From positions 1 through 64,000 of the forward strand of contig JAUMZB010000007.1 in assembly GCA_030528345.1 (NCBI GenBank): DNA of 64,000 bases, read 5' to 3'. The DNA comes from Eikenella sp. GTDB taxonomy: Bacteria; Pseudomonadota; Gammaproteobacteria; Burkholderiales; Neisseriaceae. How positions within the stretch are numbered: the first letter of the stretch is position 1; each line of letters begins with the position of its first letter. A program made the translations under genes and the position numbers. The notes under the pieces were generated by a model, which worked only from the letters and a program-made list of their open reading frames with translations, was not told the DNA's origin and did no database searches. Below are positions 54,136 to 64,000 of this stretch, piece by piece.

Positions 54136-54167
54136 ACAGGCTACCTGAAAACTTTTCAGGTAGCCTG
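54136..54167 (-). terminator. DUS-pair terminator after narI
   Basis: ACAGGCTACCTGAAAA / TTTTCAGGTAGCCTGT, perfect 16-bp arms. Ends narHJI, so narX needs its own promoter. Confidence 0.8.
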
Positions 54168-54185
54168 TCGGAAGATGGGAAGGGG

Positions 54186-54869
54186 TCAACGGCGGCGGAC
54201 CAGCTGCCATGCGCGGCCGAGATAGGCGACGCTGGCGAAGCCGCTCCACACGTGTACCAAGCGGGTGAACGGGAAAATCACAAACAAACCCATGCCCATC
54301 ACCATATGCAGTTTGAACAGGAAGTTTACGTCTTCAATATGGCCGGCGGCTTCGCCGCGGAAGGTAACGATGTGCTGCGCCCAAGTCATCAATTTCACCA
54401 TTTCGTGGCCGTCGGTATGTCCCATGCTCACGAAAATGGTGAGCAGACCCAAGCCTAAGGTAACGATAAGCCAAACCAATACCAGTTTGTCGCGCCATGT
54501 GGTGTTGGCGGCCAAACGGTCGCATTTCAGACGGCGTTGCAGCAGGATAATCAGGCCCGCCATTGCCATCACGCCGAAGATGCCGCCCATCACCATCGCA
54601 AAAATCTGCTTCGCGCCGTGCGAAATACCCAGCGCGTCCCACAGCCAAATGGGCGTGAGCAGGCCGAACAAATGCCCGAAAAACACGGCCAAGATGCCGA
54701 CGTGAAACAGGATATTGCCCAAGCGCAACTGCCCTTCGTACAGAATCTGGCTGGATTCGCTTTTCCACGAATATTGCTCGCGGTCGAAGCGCACGAGGCT
54801 GCCGAAGAAGAAAATCGCGAGGGCAATGTAGGGGAAGATGCCGAAGAAGAATTGGTGCAGGGTATTCAT
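54186..54869 (-). CDS. narI: respiratory nitrate reductase gamma subunit NarI
   Basis: Membrane cytochrome b that oxidises quinol and feeds electrons to NarH. 227 residues, about five helices, with heme-ligand His residues in helices 2 and 5 (FHVGILAVFFGHLFG; KLHMVMGMGLFVIFPFTRLVHVWS). Contains a Neisseria-type DUS core at 54526-54535. Confidence 0.96.
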   Translation of the reverse strand: MNTLHQFFFGIFPYIALAIFFFGSLVRFDREQYSWKSESSQILYEGQLRLGNILFHVGILAVFFGHLFGLLTPIWLWDALGISHGAKQIFAMVMGGIFGVMAMAGLIILLQRRLKCDRLAANTTWRDKLVLVWLIVTLGLGLLTIFVSMGHTDGHEMVKLMTWAQHIVTFRGEAAGHIEDVNFLFKLHMVMGMGLFVIFPFTRLVHVWSGFASVAYLGRAWQLVRRR

Positions 54870-54871
54870 GT

Positions 54872-55540
54872 TTATGCTCCTGTTTGAGCCGTCTGAAAAG
54901 CGGCTTTAGGATAAAACTGTACGGTTTCGATGCTGGGTTTCAGCAAAGGCTCGGTGCCGGAAATATCGGGGCCGAACGTTTCCATCGCTTCGTCCATATC
55001 GCGCACGGGCGGCTCGATGAGGGGCTGCGGCGCTACCGGGCTGAGGGCGGCAATGCCTTGCAGCAGCACGGCGTAGGGCGAGCCGCTTTTTTCCAGCTTG
55101 CCGCCGATGTGGGCAATCACATGCACGGCATCGCCGAGCAGCTTTTGTGCGTGTTCGGACGGCACTTGGCTCAGGTATTCCAGCAGCACGGGCAGGTAGT
55201 CGGGCAGTTCTTCGTTGCCCAATTCAAAGCCGTGGTTGCGGTATTCCTGCAGCAAATCCACCATCGCGCTGCCGCGGTCGCGGTCTTCGCCGTACACATG
55301 CTCGAAAATGTAGAGCGCGTGGTTGCGGTTGCGGTCGAACGTGGTCACATAGTTTTCCTGCAATTCGCGCAGGCTGTGGCCGTTCAGGTAGCCTAAAAAG
55401 CTGTTCAGACGGCCTGCCTGCTTTTGCAGCTCCGGCCATTCTTGCAAGGCCGTCTGAAATTCGGGCAAGGCTTCCAGCAGCTCGGCTTCGGGGTAGCACA
55501 AGAGCGCGGAAAACCATTTATAAACAGGATTCTCGCCCAT
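54872..55540 (-). CDS. narJ: nitrate reductase assembly chaperone NarJ
   Basis: Cytoplasmic chaperone for cofactor insertion into NarG. 222 residues, helical; the family stretch YVTTFDRNRNHALYIFEHVYGEDRDRGSAMVDL is clear. Carries two perfect AG-DUS (55405-55416, 55447-55458) and, ten bases from the first, a perfect Eikenella DUS (55384-55395). Start overlaps the narH stop (TGATG). Confidence 0.96.
   Translation of the reverse strand: MGENPVYKWFSALLCYPEAELLEALPEFQTALQEWPELQKQAGRLNSFLGYLNGHSLRELQENYVTTFDRNRNHALYIFEHVYGEDRDRGSAMVDLLQEYRNHGFELGNEELPDYLPVLLEYLSQVPSEHAQKLLGDAVHVIAHIGGKLEKSGSPYAVLLQGIAALSPVAPQPLIEPPVRDMDEAMETFGPDISGTEPLLKPSIETVQFYPKAAFQTAQTGA
55405..55458. repeat. two perfect AG-DUS inside narJ
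   Basis: TTCAGACGGCCT at 55405-55416 and AGGCCGTCTGAA at 55447-55458, an inverted pair of the Neisseria dialect in coding sequence. Another core is at 54888-54897, near the narJ 3' end. Confidence 0.9.
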
Positions 55541-57096
55541 CAGTGCACTCCTTCTTCACGGTTGTTTTCGGCATCTTTGCGCAGGCCGTGGAAGATAATC
55601 GGTGTGCCTTTGCGCTTGCCGAACAGGCTCTCTTCGCCGCCGCCGGAACAGCCGTTGCCGAAAGTGAAGCCGCAGCTTGATTTGTCTTCAAAACTGTTTT
55701 CCACCATTTCTTTGTGCGAAGTCGGAATCACAAAGCGGTCTTCATAATTGGCAATCGCCATAATTTGATACATGTCTTCCACCATTTCGGGTGTGAGGCC
55801 GGTGCCTTCCAGCGTTTGTACCGGGGTTTCGCCGTGCACCGTCTGCCCGCGTTTGAAACGGCGCATGGCAATCATGCGTTCCAGCGCGAATTTGATCGGT
55901 TCCACTTTGCCTGCGGTGAGCAGGTTGGCCAAATAACGCAAGGGAATACGCATTTCGTCCACGCTCGGAATGATGCCGTTTTCGCCCACCAAACCGTTTT
56001 CGATGGCCGACTGTATCGGTGAGAGCGGCGGGATATACCAAACCATCGGCAGCGTGCGGTATTCGGGGTGCAGCGGGAAGGCTACTTTCCACTCCATCGC
56101 CATTTTGTACACCGGCGATTGTTTGGCCGCATCCAGCCAGCTTTGGCTGATGCCTTGCTTCAAGGCTTCGCGTTGTACTTCGGGGTCGTGCGGATTCAGG
56201 AACACGCCCAGTTGCTGTTCGTACAAATCCTGCGGGTTTTCCACCGCAGCGGCCTGCTCGATTTTGTCTGCGTCGTACAGCAGCACACCCAAATAACGGA
56301 TGCGGCCGACGCAGGTTTCGGAGCACACGGTCGGCTGGCCGCCCTCGATGCGCGGATAGCAGAACGTACATTTTTCGGCCTTGCCGGAAGTCCAGTTGTA
56401 GTAGATTTTTTTGTAGGGGCAGCCCGATACGCACATACGCCAGCCGCGGCATTTGTCTTGGTCAATCAACACGATGCCGTCATCTTCGCGCTTATAGATG
56501 CTGCCGGACGGGCAGGAAGCCACGCAGGTCGGGTTCAGACAATGCTCGCACAGGCGCGGCAGATACATCATGAAAGTTTGCTCAAACGCAGCGTGCATGT
56601 CTTTCTGAATGCCTTCAAACAGCACATCTTTCGCCCGTTTTTCAAACTCGCCCGCCAAATCGTCTTCCCAGTTCGGCCCCCATTCCACTTTGTCCATCTT
56701 TTTGCCGGTAAGCACGGAAACGGGGCGCGCGGTCGGCGGCGTTTTCATTTTCGGTGCGTTTTGCAGATGCTCGTAATCGTAGGTAAACGGCTCGTAGTAG
56801 TCGTCTATTTTCGGCATATTCGGGTTGGCAAAAATATTCGCCAGAATCTTCAGCTTGCCGCCCTGTTTGGGCACGAGCTTGCCGTCCGGCCTGCGTATCC
56901 AGCCGCCGTTCCATTTGTTCTGGTCTTCCCAGTTTTTCGGAAAACCGATGCCGGGCTTGGTTTCCACATTGTTGAACCACGCATATTCCACGCCGTCCCG
57001 CGAGGTCCACACGTTTTTGCAGGTAACGGAGCAGGTGTGGCAGCCGATGCATTTGTCTAAGTTCAGAACCATGCCGACTTGTGCTCTGATTTTCAT
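55540..57096 (-). CDS. narH: respiratory nitrate reductase beta subunit NarH
   Basis: Iron-sulfur electron-transfer subunit between NarI and NarG. 518 residues. Four Cys groups: CIGCHTCSVTC, CEHCLNPTCVASC, CRGWRMCVSGC (Trp replaces a Cys, giving the 3Fe-4S cluster) and CTFCYPRIEGGQPTVCSETC. Ribosome site AAAAGGAAC resembles that of narG. First gene of narHJI, without narG upstream. Confidence 0.98.
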   Translation of the reverse strand: MKIRAQVGMVLNLDKCIGCHTCSVTCKNVWTSRDGVEYAWFNNVETKPGIGFPKNWEDQNKWNGGWIRRPDGKLVPKQGGKLKILANIFANPNMPKIDDYYEPFTYDYEHLQNAPKMKTPPTARPVSVLTGKKMDKVEWGPNWEDDLAGEFEKRAKDVLFEGIQKDMHAAFEQTFMMYLPRLCEHCLNPTCVASCPSGSIYKREDDGIVLIDQDKCRGWRMCVSGCPYKKIYYNWTSGKAEKCTFCYPRIEGGQPTVCSETCVGRIRYLGVLLYDADKIEQAAAVENPQDLYEQQLGVFLNPHDPEVQREALKQGISQSWLDAAKQSPVYKMAMEWKVAFPLHPEYRTLPMVWYIPPLSPIQSAIENGLVGENGIIPSVDEMRIPLRYLANLLTAGKVEPIKFALERMIAMRRFKRGQTVHGETPVQTLEGTGLTPEMVEDMYQIMAIANYEDRFVIPTSHKEMVENSFEDKSSCGFTFGNGCSGGGEESLFGKRKGTPIIFHGLRKDAENNREEGVH

Positions 57097-57309
57097 GGTA
57101 GCGTTCCTTTTGGTTTGGTTTTCAGCCGGCCTATCTCGCGGGCCGTTTGAATATGGCCGTTAATGATGGGGCGGTAACGGCAGCTTGTTTTAAAAAGATT
57201 TTTGACGCTTAGGAGTGTAAAGCAGCGTAGGCAAGAAAAATATGCGCAGAAAGCGTAAGCAGAGGCAGCAAAATAAGGGGAAAAGGCTGGCTGAAAGAGT
57301 GAAAAGGGT

Positions 57310-57325
57310 TACTACTTTGGAAGTA
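57310..57325. promoter_or_regulatory. candidate NarL-type 7-2-7 site upstream of narHJI
   Basis: TACTACT-TT-GGAAGTA; inward halves TACTACT and TACTTCC each match 6 of 7 positions of TACYYMT. About 214 bases before narH. Confidence 0.45.
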
Positions 57326-57339
57326 TCGAATGGAAGCGG

Positions 57340-57407
57340 AAAAACATGCGGTGAATGTGTTTTTGACCGCAAAGACCGCCGCAGCGCTTTCTGATGGCAC
57401 GCCCTAG
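57340..57407. repeat. one-ended family A repeat
   Basis: Right end (inward) CTAGGGCGTGCCATCAGAAA, then GCGGCGGTCTTTG as in the 36774 copy. No left partner was found. Confidence 0.6.
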
Positions 57408-57669
57408 CCGCACAGCGGGCGTGGAGACTGGGAGGAAGCAGTGTATTGTTTCGGCATATCCCCATCCAAATCTGACATGCCCCGCAAAAAAGATTTGTCT
57501 TTGCCGCCGCCGATTTTTTTGTCCGGCAGAACCTTGCGGCGGCAAACAGAGCAGTTTGGGCAATGGCTTGCCCGAAAACAAACCGGGTAATCAGTCATAC
57601 CGCGCTGTCATCCGACAGCGCCTTTTTCTTAGCTGCCCCGCACCGGCCCACCTTTATGCCCCTGTCTGC

Positions 57670-57697
57670 TTGACATTCCTTTAACGGTCAGTATTAT
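57670..57697 (+). promoter_or_regulatory. sigma70 promoter of the RTX exporter gene
   Basis: TTGACA, 16 bases, TATTAT; start near 57704, about 54 bases before the chosen ATG. Confidence 0.7.
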
Positions 57698-57757
57698 CGT
57701 GCCGCATGTTTTTTTGTGTCTTCATCCCATTTCTATCCGCATTTCCCTGTTGCCATC

Positions 57758-59875
<2,118 letters not shown>

Positions 59876-59910
59876 AGCCCGTCACAGCACCAAACCGATA
59901 CATGGCAGTA

Positions 59911-59964
59911 AAGCAATAAAGGGCTACCTGAAAGCGTTCAGGTAGCCCTTTAATTGCTTTTATC
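59911..59964. terminator. bidirectional DUS terminator between exporter and RTX gene
   Basis: Arms start AAAGCAAT.AAAGGGCTACCTGAA and mirror across a 4-base loop with one mismatch; A/T-runs on both sides serve both convergent genes. Confidence 0.8.
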
Positions 59965-59981
59965 GGCAGGCAGTACGGCAA

Positions 59982-62900
59982 TCAGCCCAAAGCCGAAGCC
60001 ACCAGCAGCGCCGGCTGCTGCGTCTCCGCCGGCGTGGCGGCCACCGTGCCGTTGCCGGCGCCGAAAGCCGCCATTGCATTGATCAGACCGTTGGCATTGC
60101 CGGCCACACGCAGCAGGTCGGTATGTTGCAGGGTGGCATCGGCAAAGACCAGGTTTTCTACCTGATAATGGCTGCCGCTGAAGAAATGGCGCAGATGTAC
60201 CGAATCGCCTTGCGCATAACCGGACAGCACCAAATCATTGCCGGATTTGCGGAATTCGGTTTCCGACAATTTAATGCCTTCCATCAACAAGGTGTCTTTG
60301 GAAGAATCCGTGGCGTAATCGAAAACGGAATCCTGCCCATGACCTTTGGCAAACACATAAGTATCCGAGCCATTGCCGCCGGTAAGGGAATCATTGCCCG
60401 CACCGCCGATTAGGGTATCGTTACCGTGATAGCCGTTCAGATAGTCGTTACCTTCTCCGCCTTCCAAACGGTCATGACCGCCTTCACCGGACAAACTGTC
60501 ATTACCTGCGCCGCCAATCAACACATCGTCTCCATCTCGGCCATATAGATAATCGTTGCCGTCCCCGCCATCTAGAATATCGATATCAGAAGAGCCGGTC
60601 AGGTTATCGTTGCCGCCTAAGCCATTCAGTGTGCTGCCGCCGGCATAGGCATACAGGTTGTCACTGCCTTCGCTGCCCTGTTGTACCAATTTCTTCACAG
60701 CGGTCACATCTAATTTTCTGCCGTCGGCAAAAATAATTTCATCTATTTGATAAGCACCGTTGCCATCTTGATGGAAGTAATTGATAACGGTTAAGCGGTC
60801 ATTTCCCTCTTCTGCCGTAATAAACAGATTATTGCCATGGCGAAGTAAACGGAAATCATCCTGCATCGCATCGGTAAAGCGGATGGTGTCTTGACGGCCG
60901 GCAGACACATCGTAGTTATTTACCGTATCTTGGCCGAAGCCTTTGGCGAAGACATAGGTATCGCTGCCATCGCCACCGGAGAGGCTATCATTGCCCGCCC
61001 CGCCGATTAGGGTGTCGTTGCCACCGTCGCCATACAGCCAGTCATTTCCTTCACCACCTTCCAAGCGGTCATCGCCGCCTTCGCCGGATAGCACGTCATT
61101 GCCCGCGCCTCCAGCCAACACATCGTTTCCACTACGACCATACAGTGTGTCGTTACCACCTCCGCCGTTCAAAGAGTCGGCATCTGCGGAACCATACAGC
61201 GTGTCATCGCCGCCTAAGCCATTCAGTGTGCTGCCGCCGGTATAGGCATGCAAGTTGTCATTTCCTTCGCTGCCCTGCTGTACCAAGGCTTTTACCGCCT
61301 CGACATCTAATTTCTTGCCATCGGCAAAGATAATTTCATCTACCTGATAACCGCCGTTGCCGTCTTTAGCAAAGTAATTGCTGACAGTTACCCGGTCTGT
61401 GCTTTCCTTGGCGGCAATCACCAAGTCGTTACCATTGCGGACAATGCGGAAATCGTTTTGCACGGCATCGGTAAACTGAATGGTATCTTTCCGGCCGGCT
61501 GACGTATCGTGGTTATAGATGTAGTCTTGGCCGAAGCCTTTGGCGAACATATAAGTGTCATTGCCACTGCCACCGTGCAGTGAGTCATCACCTGTACCGC
61601 CGATCAAGGTATCGTTGCCGCTTGCGCCTTGCAGATAATCGTTGCCATCGCCGCCTTCCAAACGGTCGTTACCGTCTTCGCCATACAAATTATCGTTGCC
61701 AGATCCACCCGACAGCACATCATTACCGCTGCGGCCATACAAGGTATCGTTGCCGCCTCCGCCATTCAGTGTGCTGCCGCCGGCATAGGCATACAAGTTG
61801 TCATTTCCTTCGCTGCCCTGCTGTACCAAGGCTTTTACCGCCTCGACATCTAATTTCTTGCCATCGGCAAAGATAATTTCATCTACCTGATAACCGCCGT
61901 TGCCGTCTTTAGCAAAGTAATTGCTGACAGTTACCCGGTCTGTGCTTTCCTTGGCGGCAATCACCAAGTCGTTACCATTGCGGACAATGCGGAAATCGTT
62001 TTGCACGGCATCGGTAAACTGAATGGTATCTTTCCGGCCGGCTGACGTATCGTGGTTATAGATGTAGTCTTGGCCGAAGCCTTTGGCGAACATATAAGTG
62101 TCATTGCCACTGCCACCGTGCAGTGAGTCATCACCTGTACCGCCGATCAAGGTATCGTTGCCGCTTGCGCCTTGCAGATAATCGTTGCCATCGCCGCCTT
62201 CCAAACGGTCGTTACCGTCTTCGCCATACAAATTATCGTTGCCAGATCCACCCGACAGCACATCATTACCGCTGCGGCCATACAAGGTATCGTTGCCGCC
62301 TCCGCCATCCAAAATGTCAACATCAGCAGAGCCGGTCAGGTTATCGTTGCCATCCAAACCATTCAGTGTGCTGCCGCCGGCATAGGCATACAAGTTGTCG
62401 TTGCCGTCGCTACCCTGCTGTACCAGTACCTTGACCGCAGCCACATCCAGTTTGCCGCCGTCGGCAAACACGATTTCATCTACCTGATAACCGCCGTTAC
62501 CGTCTTGAGCAAAATAATTGCTGACAGTTACCCGGTCATTGCCCTCTTTGGCGGCAATTACCAAATCGTTATTATTGCGGCTGAAGCGGAAATCGTTTTG
62601 CACTGCGTCGGTAAAGCGGATGGTGTCTTTGCGGCCGGCGGAGACATCGTAGTTATATACCGTATCTTGGCCGAAGCCTTTGGCAAAGACATAGGTGTCC
62701 GAACCTTCGCCACCGGTAAAGGATTCGTTACCTTTACCAGAAATCAGCAAATCGTCGCCCTTGCCAGCGTTTAGGGAAACATGGCCTCGGTTGGTAAAGG
62801 AAAGCCCCCATATCACATCATTGCGCTCGCTGCCGGATGTGCGGCTCAAGATATTCACGGCCTCTTTACCCAAGCTGTCCGTCCACTCCGCCAGTGTGCC

Positions 62901-64000
62901 GGCGGTTTTGGCCTCGTCAATAAAGCGCTCCATCAGCGCTTTGCCGGCCACCGCCCAATCGTTTGCTTTGCCATACGCCAAAAACTCGCCCAAATCCACA
63001 AAAGCCTTATGAGCATTTTCGGCATGGACTTGCTCAAACAGGGCGGAGACACCGCTGTAATCGAGTTTGAATTCGTTATTTTCCAGCGTAAAACCGATGG
63101 CGTTCAGATAAGGCTGCAAACGGGTTTGGAACAGCAGCCCCTGATAGAGATTGGATGCCAAGCTTTCGTAAGTGGTGCGGGCTACCTGAATAATGTTTTT
63201 GGCCTGATCTTCAGTGGCGTAAGCCAAACGGCGCGAATCTTGGCCGGTAAACGCATCCAAAATGCGGATTTTGTCTTTGAGCGCATTAAAATCATTCAGC
63301 GTCTGCTCGGACAACACCACCTTGCCCTCGCGGATGGCTTGGATTTGGGAAGGCGTCAGCGCCAAAGCCGGCGCGCCGTTGCGACGGGTATCGCCCCAGC
63401 CCTCATTCGGGTTGGCTCCCGTGCGGCCATCGCCGCCCCAATCCGGCAGCAAAGCGGTGGGCAGGCTTAAAGTGGGCGTATAGCTGCCGTAGCGGCTGTC
63501 GGTCTGCGCCCAAGCCGCCATCAATGGATCCAGCAGCGCCGTTTGCGCCGCCTTGGTCTCGGCAGCGGCATAAGCCGCCAATACGGCAGAGAGGCTGCCT
63601 GAAAGCGCAGCGGCCTCGCGCAAATCGCGAAGCCGCCCCATGCCTTGCAGATTCGGTGTCTGCCGCTGCTCGTCGGTCAACTCAATCGCTTCGCTGTGGC
63701 GGCTGAATAAGTGATCGGCAGCCAAATCCAAATCGCCCATTTGCGCCGTAGAGCCGTCAGTACGGATATAGCTGCCGGCTTGGGCCAAGAAATTGCCGTT
63801 GCCCAGATTGGTATTGGGCGAGGTATGCGTCAGATTGGGCGCCTGAACGCCGACCTCGGCCAGGGCAAACAATTCGCCGCTCTGGCTGATGCCGTCTTGA
63901 TTGAGATCGCGCCAAACGCGCAGGGAAGAGAAGTCTTTATCGGCGGCATCTACTTTGCCGTCACCGTTGCCGTCCAACTCCGCCAAAGCCGCATAACCGT
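59982..64000 (-). CDS. RTX-repeat secreted protein, Frp/hemolysin-type (5' end beyond window)
   Basis: At least 1339 residues; the frame is open to the right edge, so the N-terminus is missing. From the N-side: EF-hand-like [15 protein letters not shown] and [21 protein letters not shown] (FrpA/FrpC-like), a mostly helical region (about 70-395), then five blocks of G-G-x-G-N-D-x-L nonapeptides, which bind calcium, each followed by a block like FAKGFGQDT…VSNYF…VDEIIFADG. The end, LLVASALG, should hold the uncleaved secretion signal for the convergent exporter. No toxin or lipase domain is visible in the part seen. Confidence 0.92.
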   Translation of the reverse strand, partial: GYAALAELDGNGDGKVDAADKDFSSLRVWRDLNQDGISQSGELFALAEVGVQAPNLTHTSPNTNLGNGNFLAQAGSYIRTDGSTAQMGDLDLAADHLFSRHSEAIELTDEQRQTPNLQGMGRLRDLREAAALSGSLSAVLAAYAAAETKAAQTALLDPLMAAWAQTDSRYGSYTPTLSLPTALLPDWGGDGRTGANPNEGWGDTRRNGAPALALTPSQIQAIREGKVVLSEQTLNDFNALKDKIRILDAFTGQDSRRLAYATEDQAKNIIQVARTTYESLASNLYQGLLFQTRLQPYLNAIGFTLENNEFKLDYSGVSALFEQVHAENAHKAFVDLGEFLAYGKANDWAVAGKALMERFIDEAKTAGTLAEWTDSLGKEAVNILSRTSGSERNDVIWGLSFTNRGHVSLNAGKGDDLLISGKGNESFTGGEGSDTYVFAKGFGQDTVYNYDVSAGRKDTIRFTDAVQNDFRFSRNNNDLVIAAKEGNDRVTVSNYFAQDGNGGYQVDEIVFADGGKLDVAAVKVLVQQGSDGNDNLYAYAGGSTLNGLDGNDNLTGSADVDILDGGGGNDTLYGRSGNDVLSGGSGNDNLYGEDGNDRLEGGDGNDYLQGASGNDTLIGGTGDDSLHGGSGNDTYMFAKGFGQDYIYNHDTSAGRKDTIQFTDAVQNDFRIVRNGNDLVIAAKESTDRVTVSNYFAKDGNGGYQVDEIIFADGKKLDVEAVKALVQQGSEGNDNLYAYAGGSTLNGGGGNDTLYGRSGNDVLSGGSGNDNLYGEDGNDRLEGGDGNDYLQGASGNDTLIGGTGDDSLHGGSGNDTYMFAKGFGQDYIYNHDTSAGRKDTIQFTDAVQNDFRIVRNGNDLVIAAKESTDRVTVSNYFAKDGNGGYQVDEIIFADGKKLDVEAVKALVQQGSEGNDNLHAYTGGSTLNGLGGDDTLYGSADADSLNGGGGNDTLYGRSGNDVLAGGAGNDVLSGEGGDDRLEGGEGNDWLYGDGGNDTLIGGAGNDSLSGGDGSDTYVFAKGFGQDTVNNYDVSAGRQDTIRFTDAMQDDFRLLRHGNNLFITAEEGNDRLTVINYFHQDGNGAYQIDEIIFADGRKLDVTAVKKLVQQGSEGSDNLYAYAGGSTLNGLGGNDNLTGSSDIDILDGGDGNDYLYGRDGDDVLIGGAGNDSLSGEGGHDRLEGGEGNDYLNGYHGNDTLIGGAGNDSLTGGNGSDTYVFAKGHGQDSVFDYATDSSKDTLLMEGIKLSETEFRKSGNDLVLSGYAQGDSVHLRHFFSGSHYQVENLVFADATLQHTDLLRVAGNANGLINAMAAFGAGNGTVAATPAETQQPALLVASALG
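61251..62308. repeat. 515-bp perfect tandem duplication inside the RTX gene
   Basis: 61251-61765 and 61794-62308 are identical base by base, with a 543-bp (181-codon) period, so the frame is kept. Each unit is one RTX block plus one FAKG…VSNYF block. Confidence 0.9.

Larger units (their letters stand above)
57097..57757. other. divergent intergenic region narH / RTX exporter
   Basis: Contains the narH leader, a NarL-like site, a one-ended family A repeat (about 57340-57407) and the exporter promoter. No perfect FNR box (TTGAT-N4-ATCAA) was found. No gene is supported. Confidence 0.5.

Noticed and set aside
57097..57310. FNR site for narHJI
   Set aside because: No TTGAT-N4-ATCAA with acceptable matches was found here, nor upstream of narK1 or narG; oxygen control may be indirect or the site may be divergent.
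60400..62800. Regularly spaced repeats suggesting a CRISPR-like array
   Set aside because: They are RTX nonapeptide codons and module repeats in one intact reading frame; spacing and units vary with the protein.

Overview
The window is chromosomal DNA from a member of the Neisseriaceae, most likely Eikenella. The main evidence is the dense scatter of the 12-mer AGGCTACCTGAA and its complement, the DNA-uptake-sequence (DUS) dialect associated with Eikenella corrodens, often as inverted pairs that act as terminators. Gene content agrees: lipid-anchored azurin, PilC/PilY1, an Frp-like RTX protein, and the dnaN-dnaA | rpmH-rnpA-yidD-yidC replication-origin neighbourhood. No tRNA, rRNA or CRISPR array was seen.

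Layout. 1-5.1 kb: azurin, isocitrate lyase, lgt, hisC, all on minus. 5.4-7.6 kb: three adjacent paralogous secreted proteins built from one Cys-rich, PPC-like module (3+1+1 copies), of unknown function. 7.9-17.7 kb: a META-domain lipoprotein, a 206-bp inverted-repeat element, dnaN and dnaA, then divergent rpmH-rnpA-yidD-yidC and ppk2, then trkA and cysK on minus. 17.9-26.6 kb: a ten-gene minus-strand fatty-acid/polyketide-like cluster with DarA and DarB (dialkylresorcinol-type condensing enzymes), an internally deleted methyltransferase, a BtrH-like acyltransferase, an ABC exporter, ACP, a ketosynthase and a ketosynthase-like partner, behind one good sigma70-type promoter. 27.2-31.3 kb: two hot-dog thioesterases, scpA, tcdA, a universal stress protein and a lipoprotein. 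31.5-36.8 kb: an AT-richer stretch with no DUS noticed inside its main gene, holding a PilC/PilY1 adhesin with a lectin-like N-terminus, a decayed IS5-type transposase, a 95-bp perfect hairpin and mogA. 37.2-57.1 kb: a nitrate-respiration and molybdenum island, all on minus. 57.7-64 kb: an HlyB/RtxB-type exporter convergent with a large RTX repeat protein that runs off the right edge.

In the nitrate island, narHJI is followed in transcription order by narXL, a molbindin, narK1-narK2, moeA-moaA-mobA-moaC-moaD-moaE and modABC; narG comes only after these, about 13 kb from narHJI, then mogA. Molybdate is imported (ModABC), buffered (molbindin), built into bis-MGD cofactor (MoaACDE, MogA, MoeA, MobA) and inserted in NarG. 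NarHI wire NarG to quinol, NarJ is its chaperone, NarK1/K2 move nitrate and nitrite, and NarXL senses nitrate. narG, narJ and narI carry the Neisseria DUS dialect (GCCGTCTGAA core) while the genes between carry mainly the Eikenella dialect, suggesting a mosaic origin. Candidate NarL 7-2-7 inverted repeats precede most of these transcription units.

Small-scale features: two families of short dispersed inverted-repeat elements, six genes whose stop codon is supplied by an in-frame DUS, and a 515-bp perfect tandem duplication inside the RTX gene.
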